Assembly: GCF_004684085.1 (NCBI RefSeq)
Contig: NZ_SRHZ01000077.1
Coordinates: 40,077-104,076, forward strand
Direction of reading: 5' to 3'
Source of the DNA: Stenotrophomonas maltophilia
GTDB taxonomy: Bacteria; Pseudomonadota; Gammaproteobacteria; Xanthomonadales; Xanthomonadaceae
Length of the DNA stretch: 64,000 bases
The first letter of the stretch is position 1. Every line of letters begins with the position of its first letter. The translations under genes were made by a program, and so were the position numbers. The notes under the pieces are model-generated. The model made no database searches and was not told the origin of the DNA. It was given only the letters and a program-made list of their open reading frames with translations. Shown piece after piece: positions 25,824-36,204 of this stretch.

Positions 25824-25868
25824 GGTAGCAACGGGCGCTTGCGTGAAGCTGTCAGGGCGCTGCTGCTT

Positions 25869-25978
25869 GTGTAGCGTCGAGCCATGCTCGACTGCCTGAG
25901 GTAGCGCCGGGCCATGCCCGGCTGCGGGCCGCCCGATGGGGTCAGAGCCCTTTTCCCATGGAAAAGGGATCCGACCCC
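25869..25978. repeat. Two REP units and a GGGGTCAG palindrome between the rodA paralogues
   Basis: 25869-25891 is a GTAGCGTCGAGCCATGCTCG unit and 25899-25922 a GTAGCGCCGGGCC unit, in direct orientation with different stems. 25938-25978 is an imperfect copy of the palindrome family seen at 2401-2443, with 19-nt arms around CAT. All lie between the two minus-strand rodA genes. Confidence 0.85.
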
Positions 25979-25988
25979 GATTCCGGAC

Positions 25989-27101
25989 TCAGCCGTAGCC
26001 GCCGTGCACCGGGTTGTGGCTGCGCACCGCCATCACCAATCCGAAACCGGCCAACAGCGAAACCGCCGAGGTACCGCCGTAGCTGATCAGCGGCATCGGC
26101 ACGCCCACCACCGGCAGCAGCCCGGAAATCATCCCACCATTGACCAGCACGTAGACGAAGAACGCCAGCCCGGTGGCACCGGCCAGCAGGCGCGAATAGG
26201 AATCGCGGGACTGGCTGGCGATCCACAGGCAACGCCCGATCACCACCAGGTACAGCGCCAGCACGGTGGCCACGCCGATCCAGCCGAATTCCTCGCTCAG
26301 CACCGAGAACGCGAAGTCGGTGGTCTGCTCGGGAATGAAGTTCAGGTGTGACTGCGAGCCCTCCCCCCAGCCCTTGCCATCGAAGCCGCCGGAACCGATG
26401 GCGATCTTCGACTGGATGATGTTCCAGCCGGCGCCCAGTGCGTCCATCTCCGGGTCCAGGAACATCATGATGCGATCCTTCTGGTACGGACGCAGCAGCC
26501 AGAACCAGGCCACCGGGGCGACTGCGGCCACCCCGCCCACGCCCAGGCCGATCCACCACCACGGCAAGCCGGCCAGCAGCAGCACGAACACGCCACTGGC
26601 GGCGATCAGCACGCCGGTACCGAAATCCGGCTGCAGCATCACCAGGCCGGTGGGCACGCCAATGATGACCAGGGCAACCAGCACCGTGTTGAAACGCGGC
26701 GGCAGCGGCATCTTGTGCAGGTACCAGGCCACCATCATCGGCAGGCTGACCTTCAACAGCTCGGCCGGCTGCAGGTAGAAGAACTTCAGGTCAAGCCACT
26801 GCCGGCCGTACTTGCCGGTGCCGAGCACGAACACCGCCAGCAACGGAATCATCGAGATCGCGTAGATCATCGGCGTGGCCGAGCGGATGCGCAGGATCGG
26901 CACCCGCGAAATGCCCCACAACGCGGCCATGCCCACTGCGAAACGCGCGCCCTGGGCCATCACCAGGCTGTCGCCGCCCGCACTCTTGAGCGTCGCCAGG
27001 CCGATCAGCATCAGCGTACCCAGAGCCAGGCACAACACCCAGTCCAGCGTGCTGAAGAAGCGGCGAAGCATGTCGCCGGCCCAGCGCAGGAAGACCTTCA
27101 T
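25989..27101 (-). CDS. rodA: Rod shape-determining SEDS glycosyltransferase RodA
   Basis: A 370-residue membrane protein of the SEDS family, partner of PBP2 in the elongasome. Hydrophobic helices run through the length. The catalytic Asp is in PEQTTDFAFSVLSEEFGW, and RPYQKDRIMMFLDPE and ISYGGTSAVSLL are family signatures. Its ATG overlaps the mrdA stop by four bases, the canonical mrdA-rodA coupling, which marks this copy and not the downstream paralogue as the elongasome RodA. Confidence 0.95.
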   Translation of the reverse strand: MKVFLRWAGDMLRRFFSTLDWVLCLALGTLMLIGLATLKSAGGDSLVMAQGARFAVGMAALWGISRVPILRIRSATPMIYAISMIPLLAVFVLGTGKYGRQWLDLKFFYLQPAELLKVSLPMMVAWYLHKMPLPPRFNTVLVALVIIGVPTGLVMLQPDFGTGVLIAASGVFVLLLAGLPWWWIGLGVGGVAAVAPVAWFWLLRPYQKDRIMMFLDPEMDALGAGWNIIQSKIAIGSGGFDGKGWGEGSQSHLNFIPEQTTDFAFSVLSEEFGWIGVATVLALYLVVIGRCLWIASQSRDSYSRLLAGATGLAFFVYVLVNGGMISGLLPVVGVPMPLISYGGTSAVSLLAGFGLVMAVRSHNPVHGGYG

Positions 27102-29167
27102 CGTGCGGGCTCCGCGGTTGTCGGGCGTGGCGTAGCCGGCAGCGCGGCGGCGGCCGGGGTACCCGGCTGTGGTGCCGGTGCCGGCGCGGGCACGCCGACC
27201 AGCACTGGGGACTCGCCCACCTGTGCGGCAGCGAGATCGCCAGCCTGGCGCGCGCCAACGTCTTCGTTGTCGAACGCGGTGGCGCCGATGGCGGTGGTAC
27301 CGCGCTCGCTGTCCAGCGGCTGCATGCCTTCAGGCATTTTGCCCAGCAGGTAGGCGTCAAACACCTTGCGTGCGATCGGCGCCGCCGCGGCGCCGCCGTA
27401 ACCACCACCTTCCACGGCGATCGCAATCGCGATCACCGGCTGGTCGACCGGCGCAAAGCCGACGAACAGCGCGCGGTGACGCAGGTGCATCGGCAGACTC
27501 TTCGGGTTCACTGCCGCCGTGCCCTTGCGGCTGACGACCTGCGCGGTACCGGTCTTGCCGGCCATCGTGTACGGCGCGCCGGCCGCCATGCGGGCCGCGC
27601 TGCCGCCAGGCAGCATGGTGGCCATCATGCCTTCGCGCACCGCCTGCAGGTTGTTCGGGTTGGGGCTGACCGGCTTGCTCTCGCCCGGATCGGTCGCCAT
27701 CCAGTCATGGTCGAACCCTGCACGTTGCTGGATGACCAGGTGGGGCGTACGCAGCTGGCCGTTGGCCAGCCCGCTGACGCCCCGCGCCAGCTGCAGCGGG
27801 GTGACCTTCCAGTCGCCCTGGCCGATGCTGATGTTGACCGTGTCGCCGGGGTACCAGGCTTCCTTGCGGCTCTTCCGCTTGTAGGCCGGCGACGGCAGGA
27901 TGCCGCCGATCTCGCCGGTCAGGTCGATACCGGTCGGCTGCCCGAAGCCGTAGTACTCCATGTAGTGGTCGAAGCGCTCGACGCCCAGGTCCAGCGCCAG
28001 CTTGTAGTAGTAGGTGTTGACCGACTGCGCGATGGATTTGCGCAGGTCGGTCCAGCCATGGCCGCCGCGGTGCGAATCACCCCAGCCGCGCGAGGTGCCG
28101 GGCAGGTAGAACATGCCGGTGGACAGCACCTTGTCTTCCGGCCGGCGTACACCCGAATCCAGGCCGGCCAGGCCGATCAGCGGCTTCAGGGTGGAACCGG
28201 GCGCCACGCCACCCAACACCAGTCGGTTGAACTGCGGCCGCGAGGGATTGTCGTTCAGCGCTTTGAAGTCGGCATGGGAAATGCCGTTGACGAACAGGTT
28301 GGGGTCGTAGGACGGCAAGCTGACCATCGCCAGCACTTCTCCGGTGCGCGGGTCCATCGCCACTGCCGATCCTTCCTGCTCGCCGAAGGCAGCCACCATG
28401 GCGCGCTGCAGATCGGCGTCGATCGACAGCCGCAGGTCGGCACCGGACTGCGCGGCGACCCGGCCGATGGTGCGGATCGCACGGCCCTGCACGTTGGTCT
28501 CGACCTGTTCGTAGCCGACCTTGCCGCGCAGCTGCTGCTCGTAATAGCGCTCCAACCCGGACTTGCCGATGTGGGTCAGTGCTGCGTTGCCCTCGCCGAG
28601 GATCTCCAGATCCTTTTCATCGACGCGGCCGACGTAGCCGATGATGTGCGCGAACAGATCACCATAGGGGTAGCGCCGGGTCAGATAGGGTTCCAGCTCC
28701 ACGCCCGGGAAGCGCCAGCGATCGACGGCGAAGCGCGCCATCTCCTCATCGCTCATGCGCAGCTTCAGCGTGACCGGCAGGAACTTGCGGCGCGCCTTGC
28801 GTGACTTGTCGAACGCTTCCAACTCTTCCGGGCTGATGGTGATGATCTTCGCCAGCCCTTCCAGGGTGGCGTCCATGTCCTTGACCTTGTCCGGGGTCAC
28901 GTCCAGGCGGAAGGCCGGCACGTTCTCGGCCAGCAGGCGGCCGTTGCGGTCGTAGATCATGCCGCGCCCGGGCACCACCGGCCGCGGCTTGATGCGGTTG
29001 GACTCAGAGCGGGTCGCGTAGAAATCGTGGTCCAGCACCTGCAGCTTGAAGTACCAGCCGCCCAGGCCCAGCAGGCAGACCAGTACGCCAAGGAAGCCCA
29101 GCGCCGCACGGCGGCGGAACTGCTCGGCTTCGGCGTGCGGGTTCTTGACCTGGCGGCGCGGAATCAT
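27098..29167 (-). CDS. mrdA: Penicillin-binding protein 2 (elongasome transpeptidase)
   Basis: A 689-residue class B PBP that cross-links peptidoglycan during elongation. An N-terminal anchor lies at about 22-42. The pedestal motif RGMIYDRNGRLLAEN follows at about 68-82. The nucleophile is Ser325 in GSTLKP, SVN lies in IAQSVNTYYYK, and KTG in MAGKTGTAQVV. The C-terminus has a Pro/Ala-rich tail of about 70 residues (from roughly 620), longer than in E. coli PBP2. It follows mreD by three bases and overlaps rodA by four. Confidence 0.95.
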   Translation of the reverse strand: MIPRRQVKNPHAEAEQFRRRAALGFLGVLVCLLGLGGWYFKLQVLDHDFYATRSESNRIKPRPVVPGRGMIYDRNGRLLAENVPAFRLDVTPDKVKDMDATLEGLAKIITISPEELEAFDKSRKARRKFLPVTLKLRMSDEEMARFAVDRWRFPGVELEPYLTRRYPYGDLFAHIIGYVGRVDEKDLEILGEGNAALTHIGKSGLERYYEQQLRGKVGYEQVETNVQGRAIRTIGRVAAQSGADLRLSIDADLQRAMVAAFGEQEGSAVAMDPRTGEVLAMVSLPSYDPNLFVNGISHADFKALNDNPSRPQFNRLVLGGVAPGSTLKPLIGLAGLDSGVRRPEDKVLSTGMFYLPGTSRGWGDSHRGGHGWTDLRKSIAQSVNTYYYKLALDLGVERFDHYMEYYGFGQPTGIDLTGEIGGILPSPAYKRKSRKEAWYPGDTVNISIGQGDWKVTPLQLARGVSGLANGQLRTPHLVIQQRAGFDHDWMATDPGESKPVSPNPNNLQAVREGMMATMLPGGSAARMAAGAPYTMAGKTGTAQVVSRKGTAAVNPKSLPMHLRHRALFVGFAPVDQPVIAIAIAVEGGGYGGAAAAPIARKVFDAYLLGKMPEGMQPLDSERGTTAIGATAFDNEDVGARQAGDLAAAQVGESPVLVGVPAPAPAPQPGTPAAAALPATPRPTTAEPAR

Positions 29168-29170
29168 GGC

Positions 29171-29656
29171 TCAGCGCCCGCGCTTGCCGAAGCGCACCGC
29201 GTCCAGCAGCACGAACACCAGCGGCCACAGGCCCATGCCCAGCAACGGTGCCCACCAGTACGACCACGGCAGGGTCGGTTCACCCACCAGGATGTGGACC
29301 AGCGCACTGACGATGCGGTCGTTGAACAGCAGGCCGCCGATGGCCAGCATCTGCTGCGACATCGGGAAGAAACGGATGCGGGCGCGGAAGCGCTGCAGGA
29401 TGAAGGCCAGCATCACCAGCCGCAGTGCCTGTTCGCCGAGCACGCCGCCGTAGAGCAGGTCGGCGATGACGCCGCTGGCAAAGGCGATGCCCAGTCCGAC
29501 GCGCTCGGGCGCTTCAATGACCCAGTAGGCCAGCACCAGCGCCAGCCAGTACGGGCGCAGCGGCTGCAGCAGTGCAGGCAATGGCAGCAGCCCCAGCAGC
29601 AGCGCCACCACCAGGCTGGCCGGCAGCACCCACGGGTTGTCGCGCAGGCGGCTCAT
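29171..29656 (-). CDS. mreD: Rod shape-determining protein MreD
   Basis: A 161-residue membrane protein with about five helices. VIEAPERVGLGIAFASGVIADLLYGGVLGEQALRL matches the MreD pattern in order and spacing (shown here only as the order of GLGIAFASG and LLYGGVLGE). It links the MreBC scaffold to the peptidoglycan synthases. Its ATG overlaps the mreC stop by four bases. Confidence 0.92.
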   Translation of the reverse strand: MSRLRDNPWVLPASLVVALLLGLLPLPALLQPLRPYWLALVLAYWVIEAPERVGLGIAFASGVIADLLYGGVLGEQALRLVMLAFILQRFRARIRFFPMSQQMLAIGGLLFNDRIVSALVHILVGEPTLPWSYWWAPLLGMGLWPLVFVLLDAVRFGKRGR

Positions 29657-30738
29657 CGCGGGGCCTCCGGCGTGGTCGGTTGCCGGCCCGCGGCCGGCAC
29701 TACCGGGGCAGCAGGATCAAGGGAGGATGCGGGGGCAACCGGCTTCGCCGAAGACGGAGTCGGTTGCCCGCCAGCGGCCGGCACTACCGGGGCGCTTGGC
29801 GTCGGGGCCGGCGCGGTCGCGGCCGGCACGGTGGCGCCGGTGGCCGGGCCACCCGGTGCGGTCTCTTCCAGCTGCAGCCGCAGTTCCGGCGGAATGCGGA
29901 TCGCCGCACCCGGGCGCAGCAGCAGCACATCGCGCCCACGGTCCAGCTGCGCCGCCGGCTTCAGTTCACCGACCAGGAAGGCATGGGTGTCGTCCGGACG
30001 CAGGCCGGTGATGGTGCCGACCGGGAAGCCTGCCGGGAAACGGCCGCCGAGGCCGGAGGTGACGATCTCGTCGCCCACCTCCACGCCGGCACTGAGCGGG
30101 ATGTCGCGCAGCTCCAGTGTGTCGCCACGGCCGTAGACGATCAGGCGCACGCCGTTACGCGCCACGGTGACCGGTACTGCGTGGTCAGGGTCGGTCAGCA
30201 GCAGCACCGTGGAGGTGCTGCCGGTGACGCTGATCACCTGGCCCATCAGGCCGCCAACATCGATCACGGCCTGGCCGACGTGCACGCCTTCACGGCTGCC
30301 GGCATCGAGCACCAGGCGCTGTTTCACCGGGTCCAGGTCGATGTCCAGGATGGGCGCCAACTGCACGTCCAGGCCACTGCGCTCGGCCACGTTCAGCAGT
30401 TCGCGCAGCTGGGCATTGTCCAGCGCGGCGGTCTGCAGGCGGGTCAGTCGGGCGTTGGCCAGCAGCAGCTGGTTGCGCAGTGCGCGGTTCTCGGTCACCA
30501 GTTGGCTGTGGCTGGCCGCAGAATCCTTGACCTGGTTGCCGAGCTTGCCGGGCAGGCCGGCCAGTGCCCACACCGGCTGCACCAGGCTGTTGGCCTGCCC
30601 GCGCAGGTGCGCCAGCCAACCGGCCTGGTCATCAAGCACGATCAGGGTGATGGCCAGTGCGAGATAAGCCAGCAGCCGCAGCGGGCTGGCGGCATCACCG
30701 GATCGGGAAGCGACGGGAGGTCCGGCGTAGGGCGGCAC
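29653..30738 (-). CDS. mreC: Rod shape-determining protein MreC with repeat-derived C-terminus
   Basis: A 361-residue inner-membrane protein. A cytoplasmic N-terminus is followed by one membrane segment (about 22-40), a coiled coil (about 65-105) and the MreC beta domains (about 110-285; IDVGGLMGQVISV, PDHAVPVTVARNGVRLIVYG). The last 75 residues are a low-complexity Ala/Pro tail. In it the phrase APVVPAAGGQPT and its relative APVVPAAGRQPT are each encoded by a copy of the GTAGTGCCGGCC repeat family. Start is a GTG. The gene overlaps mreD by four bases and follows mreB by 121. Confidence 0.93.
   Translation of the reverse strand: MPPYAGPPVASRSGDAASPLRLLAYLALAITLIVLDDQAGWLAHLRGQANSLVQPVWALAGLPGKLGNQVKDSAASHSQLVTENRALRNQLLLANARLTRLQTAALDNAQLRELLNVAERSGLDVQLAPILDIDLDPVKQRLVLDAGSREGVHVGQAVIDVGGLMGQVISVTGSTSTVLLLTDPDHAVPVTVARNGVRLIVYGRGDTLELRDIPLSAGVEVGDEIVTSGLGGRFPAGFPVGTITGLRPDDTHAFLVGELKPAAQLDRGRDVLLLRPGAAIRIPPELRLQLEETAPGGPATGATVPAATAPAPTPSAPVVPAAGGQPTPSSAKPVAPASSLDPAAPVVPAAGRQPTTPEAPR
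29678..29788. repeat. Two GTAGTGCCGGCC-class repeats inside the mreC coding sequence
   Basis: Copies at 29678-29704 and 29762-29788 read GGTTGCCGGCC...GGCACTACC, matching the intergenic units at 19737, 37032, 54637 and 62017. They are 84 bp apart, a multiple of three, so both are read in the same frame on the minus strand as VVPAAG-xQPT. Confidence 0.88.
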
Positions 30739-30859
30739 GGCAACGATTCAACTGGCAGAAGGCGGAGGGGAAACACGCGGGCACCCCGCCGGTGCCGACC
30801 CGCCATGGTGGCGGGCCGCACCCCGGAGGGGCGCTGCGGGCGCAAGCAGCCGGGACGGC

Positions 30860-32017
<1,158 letters not shown>

Positions 32018-32188
32018 CTAGCTGAACCCGCGCCTTGACAGGCTTTCGGCCCGATCGGGCATCACCCGGTTCTGGCCCTGAGCGGCACCAGCGGGTAACC
32101 TTTGCGCCGTCGGGCGCCCAAGGGCGCCGTTTGCTTGCCTGCTGAACCGGGCCGGCCCACCCCAAATTCACCGCATAGGCTTACATCG

Positions 32189-33127
32189 ATGTCCGCTCTG
32201 ATCTGTGGTTCTCTTGCCTTCGACACCATCATGGTGTTCCCGGACCAGTTCAAGAATCACATCCTGCCGGACAAGGTGCACATCCTGAACGTGTCCTTCC
32301 TGGTGCCGCGCATGCGCCGCGAGTTCGGTGGCTGCGCCGGCAACATCGCCTACAACCTGCACCTGCTGGGCGGCCACCCCATCCCGATGGGCACCGTGGG
32401 TTCGGACTTCGGCCCGTACCGCGAATATTTCGAAGGCCTGGGCATCGACCTGGCGCGCGTGCGCGTGATCGACGAGCTGTTCACCCCGCAGGCGTTCATC
32501 ACCACCGACCACGACAACAACCAGATCACCGCCTTCCATCCGGGCGCGATGATGCGCTCCTACGAGAACCACGTGCGTGGCGTGCCGGGCGTGACCCTGG
32601 GCCTGGTCGGCCCGGACGGCCGCGAAGGCATGATCCAGAACGCGCAGGAATTCCACGAAGACGGCATCCCGTTCATCTTCGACCCCGGCCAGGCCATGCC
32701 GCTGTTCAACGGCCCGGAACTGCGCGAGTTCATCGAGCAGGCCGACTACGTGGTGGTCAACGACTATGAGTCGAACCTGCTGCAGGAGCGCACCGGCTGG
32801 GACGAGAAAGAAATCGTCAGCCGGGTCAAGGCCTACATCACCACCCGTGGCCCGAAGGGCGCGGTCATCCATACCCCGGAAAAGAGCTACGACATCCCGC
32901 CGGCGCACGAGCGCCGCGTGGTCGACCCGACCGGCTGTGGCGACGCATTCCGCGCCGGCCTGATCTACGGCATCCAGAAGGGCTACGACTGGCTGACCAT
33001 CGGCCGCATGGGCAACCTGATGGGCGCACTGAAGGTCGAGCATCCGGGCACCCAGAACCAGCGCTTCACCTTCGAAGAGTTCAACGAGCAGTTCAAGCAG
33101 CAATTCGGTTACGCGTTGAACGCGTAA
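32189..33127 (+). CDS. PfkB-family carbohydrate/nucleoside kinase (adenosine kinase-like)
   Basis: A 312-residue ribokinase-fold enzyme. FGGCAGNIAYNLHLLGG is the first PfkB signature and VVDPTGCGDAFRAGLIYGI the second, including the catalytic Asp (GCGD). The N-terminus ICGSLAFDTIMVFPDQF and the phrase YVVVNDYESNLL are like adenosine kinase-type proteins of proteobacteria. The phosphate acceptor cannot be fixed from sequence. The ATG at 32189 is chosen because conservation starts there. It is divergent from mreB; a TTGACA at 32035-32040 is a possible -35 without a good -10. Confidence 0.87.
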   Translation: MSALICGSLAFDTIMVFPDQFKNHILPDKVHILNVSFLVPRMRREFGGCAGNIAYNLHLLGGHPIPMGTVGSDFGPYREYFEGLGIDLARVRVIDELFTPQAFITTDHDNNQITAFHPGAMMRSYENHVRGVPGVTLGLVGPDGREGMIQNAQEFHEDGIPFIFDPGQAMPLFNGPELREFIEQADYVVVNDYESNLLQERTGWDEKEIVSRVKAYITTRGPKGAVIHTPEKSYDIPPAHERRVVDPTGCGDAFRAGLIYGIQKGYDWLTIGRMGNLMGALKVEHPGTQNQRFTFEEFNEQFKQQFGYALNA

Positions 33128-33178
33128 TCGAATTGCCCGCGCATTTCTCCTTATCCCCGCGCCGTCGGCGCGCCTCTG

Positions 33179-33274
33179 GTAGCGCCGGGCCATGCCCGGC
33201 GGATTTCCAGTCAGACATCTTCGATGCCGGACGCCGCCCGCGCGGCGCGCTCGCCGGGCATGGCCCGGCGCTAC
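33179..33274. repeat. Inverted REP pair, widely spaced
   Basis: A forward GTAGCGCCGGGCCATGCC unit at 33179-33202 and a reverse unit at 33251-33274 enclose about 48 bases of no clear content. It lies between the convergent PfkB and LTA-synthase-like genes. Confidence 0.85.
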
Positions 33275-33281
33275 CGGGGTC

Positions 33282-35255
33282 TCAGGGCTTGGCTTTCTCC
33301 GGCAAGCGGTACAGCTCTTTTTCGTAGGCCAACGTACCCCACATCGCATAGGCATGTGCACGCCGCGCCAGTTCCGGTTTCAGCGGCTGCGGCTGCAGTT
33401 GATCGGCAGCCGGGTCGTAGCGGAAGCCCTGCGCCGGCTTGTCCGGCTGCAGGATGGCCACGTCGTTGCCCTCCATCCATGCCAGGTTGCGGTCGTACTG
33501 CATCAGCGCGCGACCGGGCTGCAGCCGCTGCATGTCGGTCAGGTCCTGGCCGACCATCGGTGTGGGATCGGCGATGCCCAGCAGCGACAGCAGCGTCGGG
33601 GCCAGATCAATCTGGCTGACGATGCGGGTATCCCGGCGCGGTTCGATGCCTCCGCCAAGGATCAAGCCCGGAATATGGAAGTTGGCGATGGGCACCATGT
33701 CCTTGCCGAACACGCGTGAGTCATGGTCGGCCACCACCAGGAACACGGTGTTTTCCCAGTACGGTGAGGCCATCGCCTTGCGGAAGAACGCTCCCAACGC
33801 GTGATCGGCGTACTTGGCGGCATTGTCGCGGGTCTGCTTGGGCTGTTCGTACAGCTCGATGCGGCCGTCGGGAAACTCGAACGGATCATGGTTGCTGGAG
33901 GTGAACACCAGGCCGAAGAACGGCTTGCCCTGTGCGTTCAACTGCTGGAACTGTTCATCGGCGCGATTGAACAGATCCTCGTCCGAGGCTCCCCACGAGC
34001 CGACAAACGCCGGCGAGCGGTAGTCCTTGCGATCCACGATGCGGGTGAAGCCATTGGCGAGGAAGAACTCGCGCATGTTGTCGAAGTGGCTCTCACCGCC
34101 GTAATAGAAGCCGGTGTCGTAGCCATGCCGGCCCAGCACATCGGCCAGGGTGAAGAAGCGCTGGCGGGTGGCGGGCAACTTGACCACCGATTCGGCCGGG
34201 GTCGGCGGGAAGCCGGTCAGCACCGCTTCGATCCCGCGCACCGAACGCGTACCCGTGGCATACAGCCGCTCGAACGCCCAGCCCTGCTTGCTCAGTCGGT
34301 CGTAATGAGGCGACAGCGGGCGCCCGCCGAGGCTGCCGATGAACTGCGCGCCGAGGCTTTCTTCCAGCACGATCACCAGGTTGCGGGGCTTGCCCTGATG
34401 CAGTGGCGGACGCAGTGCCAGGCTGGGCAACGCCTCGGACACGTACGCCGATGCCGGCAGACCGCTGGTCGCGCGCAGTTCGTCGACAACCTGCGCCAGC
34501 GGCAGCTCGCCGTAGATGCGCGAGGTTTCGCTGCGGGCGGCCAGCTGGCGCGCCGCATAGCCCACCGTGTACAGCGAGTTGAGTGGCAGCACGTTGATGG
34601 TGGGGTCGGTGGAGAACGCCACCAGCGCCGGATTCAGCGGCCGATGGCCGAGGCTGGAACGCACGCCCATCGCCGCCAGCAGCAGCACCAGCACGGCCAA
34701 CGGTACCCGCCAGAGCCAACCGGCTTCGGCCGCCGCCGTCGGGCGCCGTTCCACCCAGCGACGCGACCCGCGCAGCAGTGCCCAGCACAGCACGATCACG
34801 GCCACGACTTCGATCACCACCGCCAGCAGATGCCCCCGCAGCAGTGTCATCCCCACTTCTTCGGGATAGATCAGATACTCCAGGAACAAGCGGTTGGGCC
34901 GCAGGCCGTACTCGGCCATGAAGCTTGGCGTGGCCAGCTCCATGAACACCAGCAGCACGCTGGCCACGATCAGCCACCCGCGCAGGACATGGCGCCAGGC
35001 CAAGCCCAGCCGTCCTTCAACCGGCAACAGCAACGCCAGCACCGCGGGAATGCCGAAGAGCAGGCACAGCGTGGACACGTCCACCCGTATCCCCTGCAGG
35101 AACACCGTGGACCAGCCGTCGGCGGCACTGACCCGCGCGGCATGCCACAGCGCCAGCCCCAGCCGTGACAACGACAGGGCGATCAGGCCAAACAGGAAGA
35201 AGGCGGCAATCGGACACAGACGCCGGTACAGCGACAGCAACACAGCTCGAGGCAT
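33282..35255 (-). CDS. LTA synthase-like membrane phosphotransferase (sulfatase fold)
   Basis: A 657-residue protein. Five hydrophobic segments lie in the first 200 residues (about 15-35, 58-78, 92-110, 140-160, 185-200). An extracytoplasmic alkaline-phosphatase/sulfatase-fold domain follows from about 290. Metal and nucleophile motifs: VIVLEESLG near 295, the likely catalytic Thr at 334-336 (YATGTRSVRG), YGGESHFDN, and VADHDSRVFG. The family transfers glycerol phosphate or phosphoethanolamine to glycans or lipids. In Gram-negative bacteria OpgB/MdoB, acting on periplasmic glucans, is the closest known role. No glucan genes are adjacent. The ATG at 35255 fits the first membrane segment. Confidence 0.85.
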   Translation of the reverse strand: MPRAVLLSLYRRLCPIAAFFLFGLIALSLSRLGLALWHAARVSAADGWSTVFLQGIRVDVSTLCLLFGIPAVLALLLPVEGRLGLAWRHVLRGWLIVASVLLVFMELATPSFMAEYGLRPNRLFLEYLIYPEEVGMTLLRGHLLAVVIEVVAVIVLCWALLRGSRRWVERRPTAAAEAGWLWRVPLAVLVLLLAAMGVRSSLGHRPLNPALVAFSTDPTINVLPLNSLYTVGYAARQLAARSETSRIYGELPLAQVVDELRATSGLPASAYVSEALPSLALRPPLHQGKPRNLVIVLEESLGAQFIGSLGGRPLSPHYDRLSKQGWAFERLYATGTRSVRGIEAVLTGFPPTPAESVVKLPATRQRFFTLADVLGRHGYDTGFYYGGESHFDNMREFFLANGFTRIVDRKDYRSPAFVGSWGASDEDLFNRADEQFQQLNAQGKPFFGLVFTSSNHDPFEFPDGRIELYEQPKQTRDNAAKYADHALGAFFRKAMASPYWENTVFLVVADHDSRVFGKDMVPIANFHIPGLILGGGIEPRRDTRIVSQIDLAPTLLSLLGIADPTPMVGQDLTDMQRLQPGRALMQYDRNLAWMEGNDVAILQPDKPAQGFRYDPAADQLQPQPLKPELARRAHAYAMWGTLAYEKELYRLPEKAKP

Positions 35256-35583
35256 GAAAGGAATCCAGGAATGGAACAACGGAGACCCTTGCCGCATCCC
35301 TGGCAGCGGGCCACATCGACCAACGTATTACCTGACACCATTTCCAGCGCGGCGGGTCGCACGCCAACACCTGTGCAACGCTCGCCACCGGCCCGACCAG
35401 GCCGCGACAGTCTTCGGCAGCGGTTCCCCAACCGCCCCCGGCCTCAGCTCCGGCCGGGCGTTCCGCCAGACAAGGTCCAGCGCATCGATCGCGCACAATA
35501 CACTGTGATGACCGTCTACTTCGACGGCTTTCGACATCTGGACCGTTTTCCCCCGCCCGACAAGGCGCGCAGAGGGCACCCCG
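35256..35583. other. Intergenic region, 328 bp, nothing recognised
   Basis: Between two minus-strand genes. It contains the upstream region of the LTA-synthase-like gene. I find no gene, repeat of the window's families, or recognisable RNA. Hairpin-like CGGCCTCAGCTCCGGCCG lies near 35437. Confidence 0.4.
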
Positions 35584-36204
35584 CTAGCGTTGCCAGCGCT
35601 CCAGCACGGCCGTGCAATCGGCCAGGTGCCAGCAGGCCATGTCCGGCCACGGGTTGTCCGGAGCATTGACCAGCAGGGTGCGCGTGCCCGCGGCCCGGCC
35701 ACACTCCAGGTCGAAGCGGTAATCGCCCACCATCACTACCTGCGCCGGATCCACCTGCCAGCGGCCTGCGAAGTACTGCAACCCGGCAGGTGAGGGCTTC
35801 GGGTCGGCCTCGTCACGGCCAATGATGTCGTCTTCGGCAAATACATCGCCCAGCCCGATCGCCTGCAGCGTGATCTGCGCCAGGCTGCGCACGTTGCGGG
35901 TCAGGATTCCCAGCCGACACCCTGCTCCCTGCAGCGCGCGTATCAGCGCCACCGCTCCGGGCGCGGGCACGGCGGCGGCGGCCAGTTCGCGCTCATGGGC
36001 CAGCAACCAGGCGTGCTTGAGGCCGGCCTCCGCCGCGGGCAATCCGGCAAGGTGAGTGAGGATGTCGTCCTGCGCTGGGATCGCCAGTTCGCGCTTGATG
36101 CGTGCGAAATCATGCATGGCCACGGTCAGCGTGCCGTCCATGTCGAACACCCAGTGCCGGATCGTCGACAACGCCGGTGCCTCCACCGGCACCGCCAGGG
36201 TCAT
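35584..36204 (-). CDS. HAD-superfamily hydrolase (phosphatase)
   Basis: A 206-residue cytoplasmic phosphatase. Motif I is VFDMDGTLT with the nucleophile Asp, motif II LGILTRN, motif III Lys in DPKPSPAGLQYF, and motif IV VVMVGDYRFDLECGRAAG. A helical cap lies between motifs I and II, as in phosphoglycolate-phosphatase-like members. The substrate is not evident. The ATG overlaps the stop of the lipoprotein gene upstream by four bases; the frame continues open upstream inside that gene. Confidence 0.87.
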   Translation of the reverse strand: MTLAVPVEAPALSTIRHWVFDMDGTLTVAMHDFARIKRELAIPAQDDILTHLAGLPAAEAGLKHAWLLAHERELAAAAVPAPGAVALIRALQGAGCRLGILTRNVRSLAQITLQAIGLGDVFAEDDIIGRDEADPKPSPAGLQYFAGRWQVDPAQVVMVGDYRFDLECGRAAGTRTLLVNAPDNPWPDMACWHLADCTAVLERWQR

